DNA from: Actinomycetota bacterium
Lineage (GTDB): Bacteria > Actinomycetota > Thermoleophilia > Solirubrobacterales > 70-9
Reading direction: 5' to 3'
DNA length: 37,204 nucleotides
NCBI GenBank assembly: GCA_018268575.1
Contig: JAFDWF010000116.1
Span: forward strand, 1-37,204
Shown here: one piece after another, positions 31,620-37,204 of the stretch
Layout of the letters: each line of letters starts with the position of its first letter
Numbering within the stretch: the stretch's first letter is position 1
Program-made: the position numbers and the translations under genes
The notes under the pieces: model-generated
What the model was told of the DNA's origin: nothing
Seen by the model: only the letters and a program-made list of their open reading frames with translations
Databases searched by the model: none

Positions 31620-33188
31620 CTACCCGCCACCCCCAGGCACGCTCCCGAGGTGGCGGTACTCCTCGCGGAGCTGCGCCTTCAGGACCTTGCCGCTGGCGTT
31701 GCGTGGCAGCTCGGTGATCGCCACGTAGCGCTTCGGGCACTTGTAGCCGGCCAGTCGTTCGCGGCAGTAGCCGTCGAGCGCGTCGGGATCGAGCTCGACC
31801 CCGTCGGCGAGGACGACGAGGGCGCAGCCGACCTCGGTGTACTGGGCGTCGGGGATCGCGATCACGGCGGCATCGGCGACGTCGGGACTGGTCGTCAGCG
31901 CCGCCTCGACTTCGGCCGGCGAGATGTTCTCGGCACCGCTGCGGATCATGTCCTTCTTGCGGCCGGCGAGGTAGAGGAGGCCGTCGATGACCTGGCCGAC
32001 GTCGCCGGTGTGCAGCCAGCCGCCCTCGGTGAAGGTGGCGGCCGTCTCCTCGGGCCGTTGCCAGTATTCCTCGGTCACCCCGTGGCCGCGGATCCAGACC
32101 TCGCCGACCTCGCCCTCGGTCGCCTCGACGCCCGCCTCGTCCACGACTTTGACCTCCTTCAGCGGGAACGGCCGGCCGATGCTGCCGTGGTGGGATTCGG
32201 CCAGCTCGCCGGTCAGCAGGGTCGACTGGGTCGCCTCGGTCAGCCCGTAGCCCTGGACGATCTCGATCCCGGGGAAGCGCGCCGCGGCCTCTTCGAGCGC
32301 CCACGGCGCGATCGGGTCGCCGCCGGTGAGGAGGCGGCGCATCGAGGGCATCAGGTCCTTGTCGACCTGCTTCATCTTCAGCAGGTCGTAGACCATGAAG
32401 GGGAAAATCATGATGTCGGTGACCTCCTCGGCGATCGCGATCTCCACCATCCGCTCGACCGAGAACTGGCCGCTCGACATGAAGACGGCGCGGCCGTGCA
32501 CGATCATCGCCGGCAGCAGCAGCACCTCGAAGGCGGCAGCGTGGTAGAGCGGCCCGGTGCTCATCGCGACGGTCTCGGGGCCGAAGCCGAACTCGAGCGC
32601 CTGGCTGACGCCGCAGCCGATCGCCGTGTCGTGGGTCCAGACCGCCGCCTTGGGGAAGCCGGTCGTGCCCGACGTGTACATCAGCATCAGCGGGTCGGGG
32701 CCGACCGGGAACGGCAGGTCGGGGTCGGCGTCGCCGTGTCGGTAGAGCGCGGCCGCAGGGGTGAGGTCGAGCCCGCTCGCCTCGGCCTCGCCGAAGATCA
32801 CGATCGCCTCCGCCGGGTTCGAGTCGCCGATCTTCTCCAGCCGCTCGAGGAAGGAGGGCTCGCTGCAGAGGACGGCGCAGCCGGAGTCCTCGAGGGCGAA
32901 CTCGATCTCCGGCGCGGTGAGGCGGAAGTTGAGGCGGACCGAGATCGCGCCGATGCGGGCGATCGCGAAGTGGAGCGGCAGGTACTCGGCGTTGTTGCGC
33001 ATCAGGATGCCGACCCGGTCGCCGCGCCCGACGCCGAGGGCGAGGAGGCCGTTGGCGAGCTGCGCCTGCCGCCGCGCCAGGTCGCGGTAGGTCAGGCGCT
33101 CGTCGGTCTCGAAGCTGAGCGCGACCGCATCGGGGTCACCCGACGGCAACCGTGCCAGCGGCGAGCGCGTGATCCAGCCCAGGTCCAC
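31620..33188 (-). CDS. Acyl-CoA ligase (AMP-dependent synthetase), copy 2, paralogue of the 3407-4969 gene
   Basis: This 522-residue ANL enzyme has P-loop MYTSGTTGFPKAAVW, VQGYGLTEATQ, HTGDVG, the hinge GRKKDMIRSGAENISPAEVE and catalytic Lys501 in NASGK. It aligns along its length with the 520-residue ligase at 3407, including the opening (V)D(V/L)GWIT and the end modules, so the two are paralogues with probably related substrates. The GTG start at 33188 is 7 nt after TAGAAT on the minus strand, indicating leaderless transcription. It is separated from the SDR/LLM genes upstream by 54 nt holding this promoter. Confidence 0.9.
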   Translation of the reverse strand: MDLGWITRSPLARLPSGDPDAVALSFETDERLTYRDLARRQAQLANGLLALGVGRGDRVGILMRNNAEYLPLHFAIARIGAISVRLNFRLTAPEIEFALEDSGCAVLCSEPSFLERLEKIGDSNPAEAIVIFGEAEASGLDLTPAAALYRHGDADPDLPFPVGPDPLMLMYTSGTTGFPKAAVWTHDTAIGCGVSQALEFGFGPETVAMSTGPLYHAAAFEVLLLPAMIVHGRAVFMSSGQFSVERMVEIAIAEEVTDIMIFPFMVYDLLKMKQVDKDLMPSMRRLLTGGDPIAPWALEEAAARFPGIEIVQGYGLTEATQSTLLTGELAESHHGSIGRPFPLKEVKVVDEAGVEATEGEVGEVWIRGHGVTEEYWQRPEETAATFTEGGWLHTGDVGQVIDGLLYLAGRKKDMIRSGAENISPAEVEAALTTSPDVADAAVIAIPDAQYTEVGCALVVLADGVELDPDALDGYCRERLAGYKCPKRYVAITELPRNASGKVLKAQLREEYRHLGSVPGGGG

Positions 33189-33195
33189 GAACTGG

Positions 33196-33214
33196 ATTCT
33201 AATCCATATTCGAG
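33196..33214 (-). promoter_or_regulatory. Leaderless promoter/operator candidate of the ligase at 33188
   Basis: On the minus strand TAGAAT (33201-33196) precedes the GTG by 7 nt. On the plus strand the same stretch reads CTA-N6-ATTCGAG (33199-33214), the long-spaced bipartite motif. No convincing -35 is visible. Confidence 0.5.
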
Positions 33215-33242
33215 AAACGAGCCTTCAGTTCGGGCCGGGCGG

Positions 33243-34091
33243 TCAGTCTGCTTCGCGGCGGCGGAAGGCGGCGGCGAGGGCCGCTCGCGCCGGCATCCCG
33301 ATCGAGGCCGGCCGGCCGGCGCCGGTGCCGCCGTCGACCGCCAGGTCGACGCCGTTGACGAAGCGGGCCTCGTCGTCGAGCAGCCAGAGCACGGCGGCGG
33401 CGACGTCGTCGGGGTAGCCGACGCCGGGCAGCGCCTGCCACTGGCCGACGAGCTCGGCGAACTCCTGCTCGGGCGCTTCCATCACGTCGGCCTCGGCCGG
33501 GTCGACGCCGGCCGCCTTGGCGAACATCCCGGTCAGGATCGGGCCGGGGCAGACGCCGTTCACGCGGACGCCGCTCTCGCCCAGTTCGACCGCGGCGCTG
33601 CGGACGATCTGCAGCAGCGCGGCCTTGGCGGCGGAGTAGGCGATGCCCGACCAGCCGCCGAGGTGCCCGGCGACGCTGGTGATGTGGACGATGCTGCCGC
33701 GCTGAGCGGGGAGCATCTGCAGGGCGGCGTGCTTGGTGAAGCTGACCGCGCCGCCGGCGAAGGCGCCGACGTAGCTCGCGAAGGCGGCGACGTCGGTCTC
33801 GGCGACCGGGGTGCCGGCCAGCGGCTCGCCGGCGCAGTTGACGGCGCCCTCGACGGCGCCCCGGCGCGCCGCCGCGGCGGCGAACAGCCGCTCGACATCG
33901 CTCTCGACGGTGATGTCGGCGGGCTGGAAGACGGCCCGCTCGCCGAGCTCGGCGGCCATCCGCTCGCCCGGCTCGACCCGGCGGCCGGCGAAGGTCACCT
34001 CGGCCCCGGCGGCGACCAACTGGCGCACCGTCGCCGCGCCGATCCCGCTGGTCGCACCGATGACGACCACCGACTTCCCCGCGATGCTCAT
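33243..34091 (-). CDS. SDR-family oxidoreductase coupled to the limonene-monooxygenase-like LLM
   Basis: This 282-residue SDR has IGATSGIG (11-18), Arg37-Arg38 after beta-2 (suggesting NADP preference, unlike most SDRs here), NCAG (85-88) and Ser139-Tyr152-Lys156. The ATG at 34091 overlaps the stop of the LLM gene as ATGA; frame extension upstream shadows the LLM gene. Coupling suggests it acts directly on the product of that oxygenase, for example oxidising or reducing an alcohol/ketone. It carries a C-terminal extension of about 30 residues after the usual VDGG. Confidence 0.85.
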   Translation of the reverse strand: MSIAGKSVVVIGATSGIGAATVRQLVAAGAEVTFAGRRVEPGERMAAELGERAVFQPADITVESDVERLFAAAAARRGAVEGAVNCAGEPLAGTPVAETDVAAFASYVGAFAGGAVSFTKHAALQMLPAQRGSIVHITSVAGHLGGWSGIAYSAAKAALLQIVRSAAVELGESGVRVNGVCPGPILTGMFAKAAGVDPAEADVMEAPEQEFAELVGQWQALPGVGYPDDVAAAVLWLLDDEARFVNGVDLAVDGGTGAGRPASIGMPARAALAAAFRRREAD

Positions 34092-35233
34092 CGGCGCTCC
34101 TTCCCCTCGCCCTTCTTGATCGCGGCGATGACGGCGCCTTTTGCCTTGCCGATCAGCTCCTCGCGGCGCTCGGCCACCCACTCCTCGGAGCGCAGCCGCT
34201 GCCGCGCCGAGCCCTGGTACTGGGGAAACACCCGGTCGGCGATCAGCTCGTAGGAGCGGCGCGTCGCCGCCGGGTCGGCCCACTCCTGGGCCATCACCAC
34301 GTAGGTGCCGAAGCCGCCGGTGTGGGCGAGCAGGCGGTCGATCTGGGCGCACGCCATCTCCGGCGTGCCGATCACCCCGAGCCCTTCCGCGTTCAGCGAG
34401 TCGATCATCTCGTCCAGGGTCTCGCCGGAGCCGGAGAGCGGCAGGGCGTTGACGCGGCGGAAGTAGTCGAACCAGTCCTCGAGCCCGTAGGCGACCTCGC
34501 GGCGCGCCTGCTCCTCGGTTTCGGCGATGTGCATCGGGCCGACCAGGCGCCAGCCCTCGCGCGAGACGGTCGTCCCCGCCTCCGCCGCCCGCTCCTCCAG
34601 CAGGTCCCAGTGGCGGCCGAGCACGTCGAAGCCGCTCTGCTGGGTCGCCCCGATCGAGAGCAGCGAGGCCCCCAGCCGGGCCGCCAGCTCGGGGCCGCTG
34701 GGCGAGGTCATCGCCGCGACGACGATCTCCATCCGCGGCTGCGAGAAGGGCCGCAGCTGCAGCTGGGCGTCCTCGAGCGTGAACCAGTCGCTGCGCTCGC
34801 TCACCGTCTCGCCGGCGAGCAGGCGGACGATCACGCCCATGCCCTCGGCCAGCATCGCTCGCTGCCGGCCGGGATCGAGGCCGAGCATGTGGGAGTCGGA
34901 GGGGAGGGCCCCCGGGCCGACGCCGAACAGCGCCCGGCCGCGGGTCAGGTGGTCGAGCAGGACCATCCGGTCGGCGACCAGGAGGGGCTGGTGGTAGGGG
35001 ACCGAGATCACCCCGGTGCCGAGCTTGATCCGCTGCGTGCGGGCGGCCGCGGTGGCGACCATCAGCTCCGGCGAGCCGACGATCTCCCAGCCGGTCGAGT
35101 GGTGCTCGCCGAACCAGGCCTCGTCGTAGCCGAGCCGGTCGAGCACCTCGACCAGCTCGAGGTCGCGGCCGAGGGCCAGCGTCGGGTTGGTGCGGGCTGG
35201 GTGAACCGGCGGGAAGAAGGCTCCGAATCTCAT
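34088..35233 (-). CDS. Luciferase-like monooxygenase resembling limonene 1,2-monooxygenase (LimB family)
   Basis: The 381-residue LLM protein starts MRFGAFFPPVHPARTNPTLALGRDLELVEVLDRLG and continues with AWFGEHHSTGWEIVGSPE, LGTGVISVPYHQPL, LTRGRALFGVGPGALPSDS and the C-terminal MAQEWADPAATRRSYELIA. This arrangement is that of the flavin-dependent limonene 1,2-monooxygenase group from actinobacteria. Many LLMs annotated that way have other substrates, so limonene itself is not implied. It needs reduced flavin from a reductase. It lies 10 nt downstream of the VOC gene and overlaps the SDR gene. Confidence 0.88.
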   Translation of the reverse strand: MRFGAFFPPVHPARTNPTLALGRDLELVEVLDRLGYDEAWFGEHHSTGWEIVGSPELMVATAAARTQRIKLGTGVISVPYHQPLLVADRMVLLDHLTRGRALFGVGPGALPSDSHMLGLDPGRQRAMLAEGMGVIVRLLAGETVSERSDWFTLEDAQLQLRPFSQPRMEIVVAAMTSPSGPELAARLGASLLSIGATQQSGFDVLGRHWDLLEERAAEAGTTVSREGWRLVGPMHIAETEEQARREVAYGLEDWFDYFRRVNALPLSGSGETLDEMIDSLNAEGLGVIGTPEMACAQIDRLLAHTGGFGTYVVMAQEWADPAATRRSYELIADRVFPQYQGSARQRLRSEEWVAERREELIGKAKGAVIAAIKKGEGKERR

Positions 35234-35243
35234 CGTGGCCTGC

Positions 35244-35657
35244 TCAGAGCAGCTCCAACATCAGCCCGTTGGCCGATTTCGGATGGACGAGGGCCCGCGC
35301 CCGCTCGCCCTCGGCGTGGGCCTCGCGGTCGATCACGGTGACGCCGCGCTCGCGCAGCTTCGCCCCGTCGGCGGTCGGGTCGTCGACGAAGAAGGCGACG
35401 TGGAAGAGCCCCTCGCCCTTGTTGGCGAGGAAGCGGGCGATCGCGTTCGACATGTCGGACTTGTCGAGCGGTTCGATCAGCTCGATGCAGGCGGCTTCCT
35501 CGCGGCTCGGGCCGGCCGAGAGGAAGGTGTTGCGGATGCCCTCGACCTCGACGACTTCGCCGCCGAGGTCGACGAGGCCGTAGCGCTCCATCCACTCGGC
35601 GGTCGCCTGGTCGAGGTCCTCGACGATGATTCCGATGTGGCTCATGCTTTTGATCAC
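35244..35657 (-). CDS. VOC-superfamily protein, methylmalonyl-CoA-epimerase-like
   Basis: The 137-residue VOC protein has SHIGIIVEDLDQATAEWMERYG at the N-terminus, CIELIEPLDKSD in the middle and GLFHVAFFVDDPTADGAKLRERGV, with LMLELL at the end. Size and layout match methylmalonyl-CoA epimerase-type single VOC chains: His from the opening, Glu from IELIEP, His from FHVAF and Glu from LMLEL. An epimerase acting on a CoA ester would suit propionyl-CoA formation, but this is not shown. The start may be GTG 35657 (GGGAG nine nt upstream) or ATG 35645. Confidence 0.75.
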   Translation of the reverse strand: MIKSMSHIGIIVEDLDQATAEWMERYGLVDLGGEVVEVEGIRNTFLSAGPSREEAACIELIEPLDKSDMSNAIARFLANKGEGLFHVAFFVDDPTADGAKLRERGVTVIDREAHAEGERARALVHPKSANGLMLELL

Positions 35658-35673
35658 GGTTTGGCTCTCCCTC

Positions 35674-36651
35674 TCAGCTGAACTCGGGCATGACGTGGTC
35701 GACGAACAGGTCTACGGTGTCCTTCGAGGTCGGGACGAGGATCAGGTAGGTCACGCCGAGCACCTCGATCCGGTACCGAAGCTCCTCGATCACCTGCTCC
35801 GGCGTGCCGAGCAGGAGGGTGGGCGAGCGCCGGGCGCGGTCGAGGTCGGGGACGCCGAGGCGCTCGATCAGCTTGCCCAGGCCGGGGTCGTCGGCGTCCT
35901 CGGTAACCCGGGTCATCGCCAGGCCGCCGATCTCGATCGCGCCGGGGTCGCGGCCCGCCTCCTCGGTCAGCTGACGCAGCACCGCCGTCTTCTCGATCAG
36001 CGTCTCCGCGGTGAACTCGCTCACCGCCTCGCGGTCCTTGAGGAAGTCCTTGCCCCCGGAGGTCGGCGGGATCAGGTTGACGATGTCGGCCTCGGCGGCG
36101 GCGAGCCGCAGCATCCGCCCGCTCGAGCCGCCCAGCATCAGCGGGATGTGCGGCCGCTGGACCGGGCGGGGGTGGCTGTTGGCGCCGGTGATCGAGAAGT
36201 GCTCGCCGCTGAACGTCGGCGACTCCTCCGTCCACATCGCCTTCAGGATCTGGATCACCTCGGCCAACTGCTCGACCCTTACCTTCGCCGGCGGGAAGGG
36301 GTAGCCGTGGGCCTCGTACTCGGAGCGCTGCCAGCCCGCGCCGAGGCCGAGCACGAGGCGACCACCGCTCAGGTGGTCGATCGTCGCCGTGATCTTCGCC
36401 AGCATCGCCGGGCTCCGATACGAAGCGGAGGCGACGGCGGGGACCACGCGGATCTTCTCGGTGATCGCGGCGATCGCCGCCAACGTCGTGAAGCACTCCA
36501 TCTGCGGCGTATCGGGCGGCCCGATCTGGGGCACGAAGTGATCGTTGATCGAGACCGAGTAGAAGCCCTGGCGCTCGGCCGCAAGGGCCACCTCCTTCGC
36601 CATGGCGAAGTCTTTCTGAGGCAGGTACATGCCGAATTTGACCTTCGCCAT
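35674..36651 (-). CDS. Luciferase-like monooxygenase (FMN- or F420-type)
   Basis: The 325-residue LLM barrel protein has VKFGMYLPQKDFAMAKEVALAAE, SINDHFVPQIG, IRVVPAVASASYRSPAMLAK, LVLGLGAGWQRSEYEAHGYPF and LMLGGSSGRMLRLAA. SYRSPAMLAKITATIDHLSGGRL is common to F420- and FMN-dependent members alike; the cofactor cannot be settled by eye. The ATG at 36651 follows GAGGAGAG. An in-frame ATG at 36693 adjoins the -10-like TAGATT and is unlikely. It heads a minus-strand operon LLM, VOC, LLM, SDR. Confidence 0.87.
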   Translation of the reverse strand: MAKVKFGMYLPQKDFAMAKEVALAAERQGFYSVSINDHFVPQIGPPDTPQMECFTTLAAIAAITEKIRVVPAVASASYRSPAMLAKITATIDHLSGGRLVLGLGAGWQRSEYEAHGYPFPPAKVRVEQLAEVIQILKAMWTEESPTFSGEHFSITGANSHPRPVQRPHIPLMLGGSSGRMLRLAAAEADIVNLIPPTSGGKDFLKDREAVSEFTAETLIEKTAVLRQLTEEAGRDPGAIEIGGLAMTRVTEDADDPGLGKLIERLGVPDLDRARRSPTLLLGTPEQVIEELRYRIEVLGVTYLILVPTSKDTVDLFVDHVMPEFS

Positions 36652-36691
36652 CGCTCTCTCCTCGTCCTGGTCGGCTCCCGTGAAACCGAGC

Positions 36692-36714
36692 ATAATCTAA
36701 CGAAGATTTGATCT
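36692..36714 (-). promoter_or_regulatory. Promoter/operator candidate of the LLM-VOC-LLM-SDR operon
   Basis: On the plus strand AATCTAA (36694-36700) begins CTA-N6-ATTTGAT (36697-36712), a 5-of-7 match to the second half of the bipartite motif. On the minus strand it contains TAGATT (36698-36693), usable as -10 for a leader of about 35 nt ending in GAGGAGAG. Confidence 0.45.
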
Positions 36715-36794
36715 TAGGGGAGTGGGTCGTGGGGTGCTGGGGGTGGGTAAGGGACGCGGCCGTCGCCGGCTGGCGCCCGGGGGCCAGAGGGACG

Positions 36795-36845
36795 CGGCCT
36801 TCTCGGAGGCGACCCTGGCAGCTGTGGCCGCCCCCGAAAAGGCCG
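36795..36845. repeat. Core stem-loop of R5 (imperfect)
   Basis: CGGCCTTCTCGGAGGCG (36795-36811) pairs with CGCCCCCGAAAAGGCCG (36829-36845) with two non-Watson-Crick positions. The loop has CCCTGGCAGCTGTGG, shorter by one or two bases than in R2 and R3. Confidence 0.75.
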
Positions 36846-36889
36846 AGATTTGGGAGGAACGACAGAGGGTCCGGCGGGCACCGGGGCGC

Positions 36890-36928
36890 GTTCGCACTTT
36901 CCCCCACATAGCGGGGCTAAGTGCGAAC
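36890..36928. repeat. 10-bp hairpin of R5
   Basis: GTTCGCACTT (36890-36899) and its complement (36919-36928) enclose an inner CCCC...GGGG pairing. The sequence is unrelated to hairpins of the other copies. Confidence 0.75.
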
Positions 36929-37041
36929 TCGTCGCGCCCGGGACCGTGCCCGTCACGAAGATGCCGGGAACGTCGGGGTGACCTGAGGGAGACGTCACGG
37001 ATTTCACAGTTCTTCCACCGTCACGAAGACGTGACCACGGT

Positions 37042-37065
37042 TCTGGGCCCCTATAGGGGCCCAGA
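37042..37065. repeat. 24-bp perfect palindrome of R5
   Basis: Twelve-nucleotide arms meet without a loop; the left arm is TCTGGGCCCCTA. It sits exactly between ACGTGACCACGGT and the CGCGCTG word, the place where R3 carries a different palindrome (27352-27361). Confidence 0.85.
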
Positions 37066-37204
37066 TTCACTCAGCGCGAAAAAGAGGGTCGGAACCCTCG
37101 CAGGAAGGCATACGTCTTCCCTGCGATCCCGGCGTCCCCGTGACGTCCCCGGCGTCTTCGTGACGGCAGGGCGCCTCGTATCCCGTCGCCCGACCGGTCA
37201 GGGA

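Larger units (their letters stand above)
36740..37204. repeat. Intergenic mosaic repeat, copy R5 (inverted, runs off the window)
   Basis: CGCCGGCTGGCGCCCG (36764-36779) is followed by a core stem-loop (36795-36845), a 10-bp hairpin (36890-36928), GGGAGACGTCACGG, CCACCGTCACGAAGACG, the ACGTGACCACGGT word (37029-37041), a 24-bp palindrome (37042-37065), CGCGCTGAG on the other strand, the AAGGCATACGTCTTCC word and finally CGCCCGACCGGTCAGGGA (37187-37204), which is the exact complement of 6916-6933 in R2. The order is that of R1-R3 read backwards. No gene is seen in this stretch. Confidence 0.85.

Noticed and set aside
31152..34253. 1033-residue open frame on the plus strand
   Set aside because: It crosses the VOC gene in another frame, repeat R4 and the antisense of the ligase and SDR genes, with no recognisable domain.

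Overview
The window is GC-rich DNA with many GTG and TTG starts, stop/start overlaps of 1-8 nt, and apparently leaderless promoters. This points to an actinobacterium, possibly of the Thermoleophilia/Solirubrobacterales type. The lineage is an inference from style and gene content; there is no rRNA or tRNA gene here to confirm it. No transposase, integrase, phage gene or CRISPR array was seen. All genes are complete, and they look like one large catabolic region with five copies of an unusual repeat between its transcription units.

Layout. (1) 1-385: repeat copy R1. (2) 386-2211, minus: nitronate-monooxygenase-like flavoprotein and a crotonase. (3) 2275-6697, plus: small ABM-fold monooxygenase, metallo-hydrolase, acyl-CoA ligase, SDR, two-domain VOC protein. 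(4) 6698-7218: repeat R2. (5) 7280-15902, plus: SDR, flavin reductase, thiolase, acyl-CoA dehydrogenase, DUF35 zinc protein, thiolase-like lipid-transfer protein, SDR, a pair of MaoC-type hydratases, second ligase. (6) 15927-26756, plus: a solute-binding lipoprotein, two complete sugar-type (CUT2) ABC ATPase/permease pairs, an SDR, a tartrate/D-malate-dehydrogenase-like enzyme, a luciferase-like monooxygenase (LLM) and a LacI regulator. (7) 26757-27633: repeat R3. (8) 27647-31486: VOC protein, HSD10-like SDR, RibBA, divergent FMN reductase, VOC protein. (9) 31505-31596: minimal repeat R4 between convergent genes. (10) 31620-36651, minus: third ligase, SDR, limonene-monooxygenase-like LLM, VOC protein, another LLM. 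(11) 36740-37204: repeat R5, inverted relative to R1 and running off the window.

How the genes may work together (inference). The lipoprotein and ABC modules import a substrate. LLM oxygenases and SDRs oxidise it, with reduced flavin supplied by two flavin reductases and a dedicated RibBA. Ligases make CoA thioesters, which pass through an acyl-CoA dehydrogenase, a two-subunit MaoC hydratase and a DUF35/Ltp pair. That last set has the composition of the steroid side-chain retro-aldolase module, so branched or alicyclic (terpenoid- or steroid-like) carbon skeletons are plausible substrates. The actual substrate cannot be read from the sequence.

The two most unusual signals are non-coding. One is a mosaic repeat family with inverted ends, whose conserved scaffold carries different, often perfect, hairpins at the same sites. 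The other is a bipartite motif, CTA-N1-ATTCGAA or CTA-N6-ATTCGAA, at most transcription-unit starts, often overlapping promoters that would give leaderless mRNAs.
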